A DNA stretch of 64,000 bases from an uncultured Eubacteriales bacterium (GCA_905207625.1 CAJLLT010000011.1:1-64000), one strand, 5' to 3'; numbered from the stretch's first letter, positions 51,890 through 60,294 are shown. Translations and numbers: made by a program. Notes: generated from the sequence alone by a model not told the origin.

Positions 51890-52027
51890 GAAAAGCGTTG
51901 AAACAGACCGTAAAACCGGCTTTATGCTGTATCCACTGTCCCCTGACCGGGAGGAATTATCACAAAACCCGCCGGTACAGAATAAAAGAAAGTATGATCG
52001 CCGGAAAAACGGCAGAAGGAATGGAAA

Positions 52028-52243
52028 ATGAGTAAATATGATCCGCTATGGCGAACAGTCGCCGCGGATGAACGTCCGCGGATAAAATTGAGTTTTGATG
52101 AGATAGAGAAAATCCTTGGCTTTCCCATAGACCACAGTTTTCTTACCTTCAAGAAAGAGCTGAATAGTTTCGGCCGGAAGGTCGGGAAAATATCCATGAA
52201 AGAAAAAACCGTTTGTTTTGAGAAAACAGAAACCGGAGAATGA
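52028..52243 (+). CDS. small conserved uncharacterised protein
   Basis: A 71-aa soluble protein beginning MSKYDPLWRTVA. The segments KLSFDEIEKILGFPIDHSFL and KVGKISMKEKTVCFEK resemble a small domain seen in many Firmicutes of unknown function. AAGGAATGG precedes the ATG. It is followed 1 nt later by the phosphotransferase start, so the two are probably cotranscribed. Confidence 0.7.
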   Translation: MSKYDPLWRTVAADERPRIKLSFDEIEKILGFPIDHSFLTFKKELNSFGRKVGKISMKEKTVCFEKTETGE

Positions 52244-52244
52244 G

Positions 52245-52799
52245 ATGAAAAAACCTGTGATAACCGCGAATGAAATAACTCTGCTCCGGATAGCGGGAAC
52301 TGTTGCACTGCTGTTTCTCCGTCCCTTGTCTGCGTGGTTCTTTGTCATATATGCCCTTACCGGAATAACAGATGCGGCGGACGGATGGCTTGCCCGGAGA
52401 ACCGGAACCGCAAGCCCCTTGGGAGCCCGGCTCGATTCTGTGGCGGATCTTGTGTTCTACGGAGTTATGCTTATAAAGTTACTTCCGGTACTTATAAAGG
52501 AATTGCCCGTGCGGATATTTGTCTTTGCGGGGGCTGTAATTATTCTGCGACTCGGCGCATATGTTGCCGCGGCGGTGAAATATCACCGGTTTGCGGCGGT
52601 CCATACCTACATGAACAAGCTTACCGGGGCGGCGGTCTTTCTTATTCCGTTTGCGCTGCTTACCCCGTACCGTATTCCTTACTGCATATGTGTATGCGTT
52701 ATCGGGGCGGCGGCCTCGGCAGAGGAGCTTATAATACACCTTACCCGCGCTTCATATGATCCGAATGCGAGATCCATTTTCAAAGGAGTGGGAAAATGA
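52245..52799 (+). CDS. CDP-alcohol phosphatidyltransferase-family protein
   Basis: A 184-aa membrane enzyme with the complete CDP-alcohol phosphotransferase motif DAADGWLARRTGTASPLGAR then DSVAD (DG-x2-AR-x8-G-x3-D-x3-D). About five hydrophobic helices. It is a second member besides pgsA in this window; the alcohol substrate (glycerophosphate, inositol phosphate or other) is unknown. ATG 52245 has CCGGAG upstream, 9 nt away. Overlaps the next gene by ATGA. Confidence 0.85.
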   Translation: MKKPVITANEITLLRIAGTVALLFLRPLSAWFFVIYALTGITDAADGWLARRTGTASPLGARLDSVADLVFYGVMLIKLLPVLIKELPVRIFVFAGAVIILRLGAYVAAAVKYHRFAAVHTYMNKLTGAAVFLIPFALLTPYRIPYCICVCVIGAAASAEELIIHLTRASYDPNARSIFKGVGK

Positions 52800-53698
52800 A
52801 CTGTTCAAGATTTGAGCCTACCCGGAAAGCATTGATATTCTGGACACTTTTCATCGGTATAGGAGCCGTTGCGGGGGCTGTCGGAATGCTTTCGGATCCT
52901 TCGGGGAAGACTTTCGGTATGGCATCAATGCTCCCTTATTTCCAGAAGCTTCCCTTTGCGGATATTCTGTTCCGGGATCTGAAGTTTTCCGGCATTGCCC
53001 TGCTGATTGTAAACGGACTTACAAATCTTACCGCGGCGGCACTGCTGCTTGCCCGCAGAAAGTCCGGGGTCATCCTCGGTGGAGTGTTCGGCATTACTCT
53101 GATGATGTGGATATGTATTCAATTCTACATGTTTCCCTTCAATTTCATGTCCACGTCGTACTTTATTTTCGGTTTTATTCAGGCTGTTACCGGGTATATG
53201 GCGTGGGTTTTTTACAGTCAGGAATCCTTCGTCTTCCGTGAATCGGATTATCCTGATATAGGGACTGATCCGGATAAGCTTGTGGTTTACTTTTCCCGTA
53301 TGGGCTATGTGAGGAAAAAGGCGTATGAGCGGGCAAACAGGACCGGGGCATCTGTTTATGAAATCAAAGCCACGGAAAAGGTCTCCGGAACTTCCGGCTT
53401 CTGGTGGTGCGGCAGGTACGGTATGCACCGTTGGGAAATGCCCATAGAACCGATTCCGGAAAACCTGGATAAATATCAGCAGGTGACCGTGTGTACCCCT
53501 GTGTGGGTCTTTGCCCTCTCGGCTCCCGTCAGAGCTTTTTGCCGGCAGGCTCGGGGAAAAATAAAACGGGCAGACTATATTATCGTACACCATCAGAAGA
53601 ATTCATATACCAATGTTTCAAAAGAAATGGATGATCTTCTGGGACTTGAAAACAGCCCTTCGGTCAGCGTCTGCTGTCGCCGGGGAAGATACAGATAA
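52796..53698 (+). CDS. four-helix membrane domain fused to a flavodoxin-like domain
   Basis: A 300-aa two-part protein. Residues 1-140 form about four transmembrane helices (12-32, 65-88, 92-112, 120-140). Residues 160-290 look like a flavodoxin: KLVVYFSRMGYVRKKA starts the first strand and loop, followed by VTVCTPVWVFALSAPVR and ADYIIVHH. The FMN phosphate loop is SRMGYV rather than the classical T-x-T-G-x-T, so flavin binding is uncertain. It likely moves electrons or senses redox at the membrane. Overlaps the CDP-alcohol enzyme by ATGA. Confidence 0.7.
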   Translation: MNCSRFEPTRKALIFWTLFIGIGAVAGAVGMLSDPSGKTFGMASMLPYFQKLPFADILFRDLKFSGIALLIVNGLTNLTAAALLLARRKSGVILGGVFGITLMMWICIQFYMFPFNFMSTSYFIFGFIQAVTGYMAWVFYSQESFVFRESDYPDIGTDPDKLVVYFSRMGYVRKKAYERANRTGASVYEIKATEKVSGTSGFWWCGRYGMHRWEMPIEPIPENLDKYQQVTVCTPVWVFALSAPVRAFCRQARGKIKRADYIIVHHQKNSYTNVSKEMDDLLGLENSPSVSVCCRRGRYR

Positions 53699-53712
53699 TC
53701 CGGCAGAAATCA

Positions 53713-53744
53713 AAGAGGCAGGCTCTGAAAGGAGCCTGCCTCTT
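53713..53744. terminator. bidirectional terminator
   Basis: A 13-bp AAGAGGCAGGCTC stem with a 6-nt loop between the flavodoxin fusion and the convergent collagen-like gene; followed by ACTATATC on + and TGATTTC on minus. Confidence 0.75.
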
Positions 53745-53851
53745 ACTATATCGTGCAGATTACATTTTTTTACAAAGAAGATTTCTTCCCGTAAGAGGGA
53801 ACACACGGTTTAAGCTTTTAATTTATCTGCTCAGAAATGTAACCTCTGATG

Positions 53852-55774
53852 TCATATGCGACCGGTTTTACGTTTTAATACGATGTACACGGCAAGCCCG
53901 ATATTTCCCGCCAGGGCAAGGACTGCTGCAATAGCGATAAGTGTTACGGTTCGTTCCATCCCGGTTTCGGACACTGCCCCGGAACCTGCCGGAACGGAAA
54001 CTTCCGCTGCGGCCTTTACTCCGATGTCTTTCTGTCCGATCCACCAGTTGCCGTTGGAGCCGATAAAAGGTGTAAGTCCGTCTTTGCTGTCCGCACCCAC
54101 TACTGTTCCCAGATCGGCTGCCGTTCCGTCAGTATATGTAATTATCAGCCTTCCGTCGGAATTTATCTCGGTCTTTGCGATTCCTGTCCCGTCTTTGCCG
54201 TCCTTTCCGTTTCTGCCGTTTGTTCCGTCTTTACCGTCAGAACCGTCGGCTCCGTCATTCCCGGTGGCTTTTATGCCCGTATCCGTAGCCCCTATCCACC
54301 AGTTTCCGTTTATTCCGATGTATGGAATAAGACCGTCAGAACCGTCTTTTCCGTCCCGTCCCGCGGGCCCGGTATCGCCTTTTTCACCCTTCTGTCCGGG
54401 AAATCCGGTATAACCCGTATCTCCTCGGTCGCCTTTTTCGCCGGGGTCGCCCTTATCACCCTTCTCCCCGGTGTCACCTTTGTCTCCCTTATCTCCTTTT
54501 TCGCCCTTTTCGCCCATGGCATTTACTCCGAGAGAAGTCCAGTTCATTCCTTCGTCGTAGGAAATATACCAGTATCCGTCCGACCCGATCATGAGCCTGG
54601 GCATTTCCCCGTCGGTTCCGTCTCTGCCGGGAGCGCCTTCTTCACCCTGTTGTCCGGTGGCTTTCACACCCATGGTGATCCATGTCCAACCGTTGTCATA
54701 GGATACCTCCCACTCATTGGTTGCGGCATTGATGCGGAGCTCGGGTGTTATTCCCGGGTCTCCCTTTTCGCCGCTACCCCCCGCAGCAGGGTCAAACCAT
54801 CCCGCAGTCAATGTTATATCTTCCGTAAGGGGAGTGCTGAAATCAAATCTGTTTCCGTCGGCAGTGAACCATCCCGTAAAAAGCAATTCGTCCTTAACGG
54901 GAGAGACGGGCTTGATCGCTTTTTCGCCCGAAGGGATAATGACTCTGGCATAAGTATCGTTTTCGTCCTCAAAGGTCACCATTATGCCGGAGATGTTTTT
55001 ATCCCACCGGTACGATATCTCCCCGTAATAGATGCCACCTCCAAGGGGGCCCCAGCTGTAAACAGCCCCTTTGAAAACTGTCCCGGTGCAACCGCTCTCG
55101 GTGGTAACGGTGCGTCCGTTCTCCAGCGCAAAACCGATACGGCTTGTAATCGTGCCGCCGTTGGCTATCATTGTGGCGTTGGATTCCACGCAGACGGAGT
55201 CCTCGCGACTGCAGCAATCGTAGATCTCCCCGCCGTTCATGGTAAATACGGTGCCGGTCGTGGGAGAAATGTAAGCCCCGCCGCCGTCTCCCGAATCGCA
55301 GCCGAAGATCTTTCCACCGTTCATGGTAAAGAATCCATGTTCAACGTACACGCCGCCGCCCACGGTCGGGAAGACGCAGTTCGTGATCACGCCGCTGTTC
55401 ATGATGAAGGTTCCGCTTTCAACATGTACTCCGCGGCTATGGCCGCCTCCGTCGATCTTTCCGTCACCGAGCGCACTGCTGTCCTTCAGGGTCAGCATGC
55501 CGCCTTCCGGAACATAAATGACCTTCTGCCCGTCGCTAGTCGTCACCCCCAGGGTCTTGCCATTCAGGTCGAGGGTGGTCTCGTGACTGATCGTCAGAGG
55601 AGACGTGAGGTAGATGTCTCTTGTCAGGATGACTTCTCTGTTGTAGTAGGAGACAGCGCCGGTCAGTTCGGCTTCCGTGCTTACGTACGAGATTTCCGCC
55701 GCCTGTGCCGCCACCGGGAACAGACAGATTATCATGCAAAGAACAATCAGTATTCCTGATATGCGTTTTTTCAT
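53852..55774 (-). CDS. secreted collagen-like surface protein with beta-helix and B-repeat
   Basis: A 640-aa surface protein. Signal peptide 1-25 (AQA-A). Residues about 30-260 are a right-handed beta-helix with repeated MNGGxI and GGGxY units. A Listeria-type InlB B-repeat (about 267-330; KPVSPVKDELLFTGWF, ITLTAGW) follows. Residues about 335-590 are Gly-X-Y collagen-like tracts rich in GEKGDKGD, broken by tryptophan modules such as IGINGNWWIGATDTGIKATG. A transmembrane helix (about 612-633) and a basic tail anchor it; there is no LPxTG. It probably forms a triple-helical surface stalk. Last gene of the TetR-led operon, 30 nt after its partner. Confidence 0.85.
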   Translation of the reverse strand: MKKRISGILIVLCMIICLFPVAAQAAEISYVSTEAELTGAVSYYNREVILTRDIYLTSPLTISHETTLDLNGKTLGVTTSDGQKVIYVPEGGMLTLKDSSALGDGKIDGGGHSRGVHVESGTFIMNSGVITNCVFPTVGGGVYVEHGFFTMNGGKIFGCDSGDGGGAYISPTTGTVFTMNGGEIYDCCSREDSVCVESNATMIANGGTITSRIGFALENGRTVTTESGCTGTVFKGAVYSWGPLGGGIYYGEISYRWDKNISGIMVTFEDENDTYARVIIPSGEKAIKPVSPVKDELLFTGWFTADGNRFDFSTPLTEDITLTAGWFDPAAGGSGEKGDPGITPELRINAATNEWEVSYDNGWTWITMGVKATGQQGEEGAPGRDGTDGEMPRLMIGSDGYWYISYDEGMNWTSLGVNAMGEKGEKGDKGDKGDTGEKGDKGDPGEKGDRGDTGYTGFPGQKGEKGDTGPAGRDGKDGSDGLIPYIGINGNWWIGATDTGIKATGNDGADGSDGKDGTNGRNGKDGKDGTGIAKTEINSDGRLIITYTDGTAADLGTVVGADSKDGLTPFIGSNGNWWIGQKDIGVKAAAEVSVPAGSGAVSETGMERTVTLIAIAAVLALAGNIGLAVYIVLKRKTGRI

Positions 55775-55804
55775 ACCGGTTCCTCCATTTTTGCCTGTAT
55801 CGGC

Positions 55805-57175
55805 TCAGTCAAGAGCGGTTATTACGATCGAGCATCTGAACGAAATAAGATAGGTGTTGTAGTCGGATTGCTCAATGGAGAAACGCAGGGTGATATCCTC
55901 TTCGGCATTGTATATTCTGTTGAAATTTATGGAATGCTGCCCTCTGTCCTCCGACTCTATGCGTGTGAGCAACCTGCAGAAGGAGTTGTCGTAATCGTCT
56001 GTCATCTGAATGGCGCAGATCCCGCTGTTGTCATTCGTCATCGTCCCGATCGATCCGCTTAAACTCAGATTGTAGCGATGCCCTTTTTTTAACTTGAAAG
56101 TGCCGTTCTCGTACGACACAAGGCCGCCGCTGCTCAGTTTTTCCCTATAACCGGGGGTGATGGCGCCGTCTTGCAAAAAGGTCGACTGCGCATACATTTC
56201 GCCGTAAAGCCAGCCCGGACAGCTGCCATCCTGTCCTGCGGGGCCGGCTTCTCCCTGTTCGCCTTTGTCGCCTTTGTCTCCCTTGTCTCCTTTTTCGCCC
56301 TTTTCGCCTGTTTCTCCCTTTTCACCCTGCGGACCGGCAGCTTTTATTCCTGTATCGGTCGCACCGATCCACCAGTTTCCGTTTTCGCCGATGAAAGGTG
56401 TATCACCGTCCGCTCCTGTGGGCCCTGTAATATCGGAAAGGGAAATAAGCTCCCTCCACTCTTCACCCGTGTATCTCCATTGCAGACACGAATCTGTTTT
56501 TCTGATCTCCACGGTTTTTCCGTCTGTGCCGTCGGTTCCGTCCCTGCCGTTTATTCCGTTTCTTCCGTCATCGCCCCGGAGCCAGTACAGATTATACAGG
56601 TTGAGCCACACGTCATCCCCTATGTAGCGCCACTGCAACGTGTAACCGTCCACACGGAATTCAGGTGTCCTGCCGTCCGTTCCTCTCTCACCGTTTTTCC
56701 CCGAGGGACCCGTAATATCGGACAGAGCAACAAGATTCAGCCATTCCCCGCCGGTGTACCGCCACTGTATGTATGAACCGGAATTTCTTACCTCAACCGC
56801 TTTTCCGTCCTTTCCGTTTCTGCCGTCAGAACCGGACAATGCGGACAGCGCGACGAGGTTTTCCCATTCCCCGTCCTCATATCGCCATTGTATAAACGTA
56901 TTGTTATTCCTGATCTCAACGGCTTTGCCGTCGGTACCGTTCTGACCGTTCTCTCCTTTTTCGCCGTCCTGGCCCGGTACGCCCCTGAGGTCGTCAACAT
57001 CCACCAGATCGTGCCAGGTGTCATTTTCGCCGTATCTCCACTGGATGGTTTTTCCGTTGTTCCGCATATCAATGCCCGCTTTGCCTGAAGTCCCCGTTTC
57101 TCCTTTGCATCCGGCTGAAACTGCGGTGCAGAATATCAGGACGGCGCAGATGAAAAGCAATCTGAATTTTTTCAT
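55805..57175 (-). CDS. collagen-like repeat lipoprotein
   Basis: A 456-aa lipoprotein with lipobox VSAGC (Cys about 23). It contains five copies of a roughly 45-residue unit, each with R-x-N-x-x-x-x-IQWRY-x-x-x-x-W-x-x-L-V and a short Gly-X-Y tract (for example near NNGKTIQWRYGENDTWHDLV). A module IGENGNWWIGATDTGIKAAG and a collagen tract (GEKGDKGDKGDKGEQ) follow, then a C-terminal beta-sandwich-like domain of about 140 residues resembling the globular heads of bacterial collagens. ATG 57175 is used (GGAGG 7 nt upstream; lipoprotein signal begins there). Seventeen nt after the TetR gene. Confidence 0.85.
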   Translation of the reverse strand: MKKFRLLFICAVLIFCTAVSAGCKGETGTSGKAGIDMRNNGKTIQWRYGENDTWHDLVDVDDLRGVPGQDGEKGENGQNGTDGKAVEIRNNNTFIQWRYEDGEWENLVALSALSGSDGRNGKDGKAVEVRNSGSYIQWRYTGGEWLNLVALSDITGPSGKNGERGTDGRTPEFRVDGYTLQWRYIGDDVWLNLYNLYWLRGDDGRNGINGRDGTDGTDGKTVEIRKTDSCLQWRYTGEEWRELISLSDITGPTGADGDTPFIGENGNWWIGATDTGIKAAGPQGEKGETGEKGEKGDKGDKGDKGEQGEAGPAGQDGSCPGWLYGEMYAQSTFLQDGAITPGYREKLSSGGLVSYENGTFKLKKGHRYNLSLSGSIGTMTNDNSGICAIQMTDDYDNSFCRLLTRIESEDRGQHSINFNRIYNAEEDITLRFSIEQSDYNTYLISFRCSIVITALD

Positions 57176-57191
57176 GATAATATCCTCCATG

Positions 57192-57773
57192 TCAATTGTT
57201 TTTATATTTGTCGGCAAACAGAGCCACACCCTGCTTCAGGACCTCCATCTGTGTTTTCATATAGTATTCGTCCTCAAACATCGCGTAATGAACGCAGGCG
57301 CGGACAAATACAAATATCAGCGGAGTTATGGTCGTGTAAGGTATTCCGAGTTTCGGTTCCAACAGTTTAGCATATGCGGTATAACGCCGGTTGACACCGT
57401 CGAAGAACTTTTTCCCGTGTTCTATGTATTTGGGGTGAGTATAGACCTGGTACATCAGTCTGTATTTCTTTCCGTGCTTTTCCGCCGTCCAGTAGGGGAT
57501 TTCCTCTATAAATCTCATTACGTCCCCGGTATCGGCAGGGGCTTTGGCCATAAATTCATCCTCAACCTTTGTCATACAGTATTCCGTGGACTGTATTATC
57601 AGCTCGTCAAGATTCCTGAAATAAACATAAAGGTTTCCCGGGGTGCACCCGCAGGCTTCCGCCAGGGCTTTGATCCCCGTTCCCGTCAACCCGTGTTCCG
57701 CATAACACTCGTAGCATTTTTCCATCAAAGCTTCTTTCTTTTTCAGGTGCTGTTCTTCCGTATTTGTATACAT
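57192..57773 (-). CDS. TetR/AcrR-family regulator of the collagen-like operon
   Basis: A 193-aa regulator. The N-terminal helix-turn-helix GLTGTGIKALAEACGCTPGNLYVYFRNLDEL is clear; the C-terminal half is helical and rich in Tyr/Lys. ATG 57773 has AGGGAAACC just upstream; ATG 57806 would be almost leaderless and overlaps the operator. As the first gene before two surface proteins, and with an operator at its own promoter, it is expected to control all three genes. Confidence 0.85.
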   Translation of the reverse strand: MYTNTEEQHLKKKEALMEKCYECYAEHGLTGTGIKALAEACGCTPGNLYVYFRNLDELIIQSTEYCMTKVEDEFMAKAPADTGDVMRFIEEIPYWTAEKHGKKYRLMYQVYTHPKYIEHGKKFFDGVNRRYTAYAKLLEPKLGIPYTTITPLIFVFVRACVHYAMFEDEYYMKTQMEVLKQGVALFADKYKNN

Positions 57774-57789
57774 GGTTTCCCTTTTGAAT

Positions 57790-57807
57790 AATGAATAATC
57801 GTTCATT
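57790..57807. promoter_or_regulatory. operator of the TetR-collagen operon
   Basis: Inverted repeat AATGAA-N6-TTCATT (core TGAATAATCGTTCA) between the -10 box and the chosen start codon, a usual place for TetR autoregulation. Confidence 0.55.
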
Positions 57808-57814
57808 TAGCTAC

Positions 57815-57843
57815 ATTATACCATAAATTGCATCAAAAAGCAA
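57815..57843 (-). promoter_or_regulatory. sigma-A promoter of the TetR-collagen operon
   Basis: Minus strand TTGCTT, 17 bp, TATAAT. Confidence 0.7.
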
Positions 57844-58087
57844 TAGAATTCACACTCCTGATCCGACAGAATACGGAAAAAAGAATCATCAGACAGACAA
57901 GATTTTTGACTGTTTTTACCAATATTTGTCCTGATAATCCTTTGTTCCGTTCTTTACCGTGGTCTGGGATAGTAGCCGTATTCCCGGACATCCTGAACAG
58001 GATCCGGTATCATTCCGGGTTGTCCGGAACCGTCGCCGTGCAGTTACTCCGGGGAAACCTAAAAATAAATTTTTTTCGTTTAACCTA
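57844..58087. other. non-coding centre of the divergent TetR-TetR region
   Basis: No credible gene lies in the 382-nt space between the two TetR starts. The middle contains one imperfect hairpin near 57984-58007 (ATCCTG-AA-CAGGAT within CCGGA/TCCGG) and nothing else I can interpret. Confidence 0.4.
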
Positions 58088-58116
58088 TTGCAATTTCCGT
58101 ATAAATGTGCTATAAT
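58088..58116 (+). promoter_or_regulatory. sigma-A promoter of the second TetR gene
   Basis: TTGCAA, 17 bp, TATAAT. Confidence 0.7.
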
Positions 58117-58145
58117 ATGACCAGATAAACGATTTTGGTCATATT
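58114..58145. promoter_or_regulatory. operator of the second TetR gene
   Basis: Perfect 10-bp inverted repeat AATATGACCA (58114-58123) and TGGTCATATT (58136-58145) with a 12-bp spacer. It overlaps the -10 box and reaches to 10 bp from the start codon, so binding would block the promoter. Confidence 0.7.
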
Positions 58146-58155
58146 TGAGGTTGTA

Positions 58156-58737
58156 ATGGCTTTTTCGGATGAAGAAAACAAGAGAATACGGAAAGAGCTG
58201 ATAAGTGCCGCAAGGAAATGTGCCGTAACGGTGGGAATGAGGAAAACCTCTGTAGAGGAACTGACAGAAGCTGCCGGAATATCCAAGGGTTCCTTCTATA
58301 AGTTTTTTGATTCCAAGGAACTGCTGTTTTTCGCTGTCCTGGAGGACATTCATTCCGAACTGTACGAAATTGCCTCCGATTCGCTGGAAAAGTATGCGTC
58401 ACTTCCGTCGGGTGAACGGGCGACTGAGACTCTCCTGACAGTCTGCCGGCATCTCTCAGAGACAGGTGATATGAGATTTATAGAATCCGATGCTGAATTC
58501 CTTCTGCGGAGGATTCCGGAACCCGTCAAAGCCGGACATTATCATGATGATGAAGCCCATATCAGGGATATTCTGCTGAAAAGCGGTCTTATGCCGGCCC
58601 GAGGCACTGAGTTGACTGTGGCAACCGTGCGCGGACTTATTCTTACGGTATCCCATCAGGATGAAATCGGGGAGAAATACCCGGAAGTGCTGCGACTGCT
58701 GGTTCACGGAGCGATGAAAGAATTATTTGAGGAATAG
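58156..58737 (+). CDS. TetR/AcrR-family regulator
   Basis: A 193-aa regulator with helix-turn-helix KTSVEELTEAAGISKGSFYKFFDSKELLF at about 27-55. The remainder is helical with several acidic and His residues. ATG 58156 is preceded by GAGG 6 nt upstream. It heads a rightward cluster with two methyltransferases and a two-subunit ABC exporter, though a small hairpin follows the gene. Confidence 0.85.
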   Translation: MAFSDEENKRIRKELISAARKCAVTVGMRKTSVEELTEAAGISKGSFYKFFDSKELLFFAVLEDIHSELYEIASDSLEKYASLPSGERATETLLTVCRHLSETGDMRFIESDAEFLLRRIPEPVKAGHYHDDEAHIRDILLKSGLMPARGTELTVATVRGLILTVSHQDEIGEKYPEVLRLLVHGAMKELFEE

Positions 58738-58738
58738 A

Positions 58739-58762
58739 AAAAGCTGCTGTAAGGCAGCTTTT
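58739..58762 (+). terminator. weak terminator or attenuator after the TetR gene
   Basis: A 9-bp AAAAGCTGC stem with a 6-nt loop and only four terminal T residues; likely partial readthrough into the methyltransferase gene. Confidence 0.5.
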
Positions 58763-58775
58763 AAAAAGGAAAAGG

Positions 58776-58791
58776 GTTAGCGGTGGCTAAC
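58776..58791. promoter_or_regulatory. GTTAGC-N4-GCTAAC palindrome, site A
   Basis: Perfect 6-bp inverted repeat just before the methyltransferase start. The same motif occurs at 60504-60519 upstream of the ABC exporter. Confidence 0.5.
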
Positions 58792-58803
58792 TACGGAGCG
58801 GCT

Positions 58804-59415
58804 ATGAAAAAAAACTTTTGGGACAGAAATGCGGGCATATATGACCGGTTCATGAAAAAAGACTCTGCGGCGTATGAGAGAATGTATGAGCTGATTCGGT
58901 GTAAGGTGAAGAATAAAGCAGTGCTGGAGCTGGCAACCGGAACGGGACTGATTGCAAAAAACATAGTCAGTGCCGCACGGACGGTGGAGGCGACGGATGC
59001 GTCCCCGGATATGATAGCTGAGGCAAAGAAAACCTGTGTATCGGCAAAACTTCATTTCTCGGTGCAGGATATGTTTGATCTGCCTTATGCGGAGAAGAGC
59101 TTTGAAGTCGTAATCGTCGCAAATGCCCTGCATATTGTACCTGAGCCGGAAAAAGCCCTTGAGCAGATCCGGAGGGTTCTCAGGGACGACGGGGTGCTCA
59201 TAGCTCCCACTTTTACCCACGGGAAGAATACATTCTCCGGGAAAATTAGATCCTTTTTCATGAAACCTGCGGGTTTTCCGTTGCACACAAAGTGGTCCGG
59301 GAACGAATATCTTGATTTCCTGCGCCGGAACGGGTGGGAGGTAGTAAAGAGTGAAGAAATCAAAGCTTCTTTCCCACTTACTTATGCCGAGTGCGTGAAA
59401 GCAGAAATCAAGTGA
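58804..59415 (+). CDS. class I SAM-dependent methyltransferase
   Basis: A 203-aa methyltransferase of the UbiE/COQ5-like group. It opens with WDRNAGIYDRFMKKDSAAYE, SAM motif I is VLELATGTGLIA, then VEATDASPDMIAEAKK and the VVIVANALHIVPEPEKAL region. Substrate unknown. ATG 58804 has GGAG 6 nt upstream; GTG 58783 is in frame but lies inside palindrome A. Confidence 0.88.
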   Translation: MKKNFWDRNAGIYDRFMKKDSAAYERMYELIRCKVKNKAVLELATGTGLIAKNIVSAARTVEATDASPDMIAEAKKTCVSAKLHFSVQDMFDLPYAEKSFEVVIVANALHIVPEPEKALEQIRRVLRDDGVLIAPTFTHGKNTFSGKIRSFFMKPAGFPLHTKWSGNEYLDFLRRNGWEVVKSEEIKASFPLTYAECVKAEIK

Positions 59416-59457
59416 TATATATTTGATTGTATTTACTGTTGAATTGTGGGGTAATAT

Positions 59458-60294
59458 ATGAAATATCACATTGAAAGGAATACCGTGCAGGAGACACTTG
59501 TCATCCCCCTGTACGGGCGAAAGATTTGTTCGGAACTGTATCCGGCACTGTATCATGACCGGACCGCTGTCCGGCTTATGGAGCAGATAGACTATGATTT
59601 TTCACAGCTGTCGGAGAAATCCGGAAGTGTTATGCATAGGTTCGGTTTTCTTGAGGTCGCCGTACGACAGAACGGCCTCGCCCGGGAGGTCCGGGACTAT
59701 CTCGGGACCCATCCGGGGGCGGCGGTGGTAAACCTCGGTTGTGGGCTTGACGATACCGGTCGTCAGTGCGATAACGGGACCTGCAGAATATATAACCTTG
59801 ATTTTCCCGATGTTATTTCCGTACGCAACCGGCTTCTTCCCGCCGGAGAGCGGGAGGAAAACATTCCGTGTGACCTTAACGATACCTCCTGGATGAACAG
59901 TATTGATGCCTCGGAGGGGGCTGTGTTTTTTGCCGCCGGGGTATTCTATTACTTTACATCGGAACAGGTGAGGGCCCTCGTACGGGCTATGGCTGAAAGG
60001 TTTCCGGGGGGACGTCTTGTTTTCGACGCGGCAAACAGAACCGCTGTGAAACTTATGCTGAAAACATGGATAAAAACAGCGGATATACAGGATATCGGCG
60101 TATATTTTTCTGTTTCGGACGCGGAGAAGGAACTTTCCGCATGGGGCGGGAATATGAAGGTCTCAAGCCGGGGATATATGTACGGTTATAACGACCTTAA
60201 GGATCCGTCAATAAGCGGTTTTTTCAGGCTGCTGGCAAAAGTCGGCGACGGAATGATGAAAATGAGGATCATAAGACTGGATTTCGGGAACTGA
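59458..60294 (+). CDS. LCM-type SAM-dependent methyltransferase
   Basis: A 278-aa protein like the leucine-carboxyl-methyltransferase family used in polyketide O-methylation (PF04072). Family marks are the N-terminal ETLVIPLYGRKICSE, R-x-x-x-x-D-like region FGFLEVAVRQNG, SAM-binding VVNLGCGLDDTG and NLDFPDVISVRNRLLP. Substrate unknown. Same direction as its neighbours, 42 nt after the other methyltransferase. Confidence 0.85.
   Translation: MKYHIERNTVQETLVIPLYGRKICSELYPALYHDRTAVRLMEQIDYDFSQLSEKSGSVMHRFGFLEVAVRQNGLAREVRDYLGTHPGAAVVNLGCGLDDTGRQCDNGTCRIYNLDFPDVISVRNRLLPAGEREENIPCDLNDTSWMNSIDASEGAVFFAAGVFYYFTSEQVRALVRAMAERFPGGRLVFDAANRTAVKLMLKTWIKTADIQDIGVYFSVSDAEKELSAWGGNMKVSSRGYMYGYNDLKDPSISGFFRLLAKVGDGMMKMRIIRLDFGN

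Noticed and set aside
53560..53698. Possible frameshift at the end of the membrane-flavodoxin fusion
   Set aside because: The C-terminal Cys/Arg-rich end looks unusual, but the frame is open, length fits a flavodoxin domain, and the terminator follows directly.
54180..54520. Collagen-coding Gly-X-Y repeats resembling a CRISPR or satellite array
   Set aside because: Periodicity is three codons and variable; no fixed spacers or conserved direct repeats; explained by protein coding.
54650..55759. Long rightward open frame opposite the collagen-like gene
   Set aside because: It is the antisense shadow of a Gly-rich repetitive gene; it has no ribosome site or recognisable domain, and the minus-strand protein has a signal peptide, domains and an anchor.
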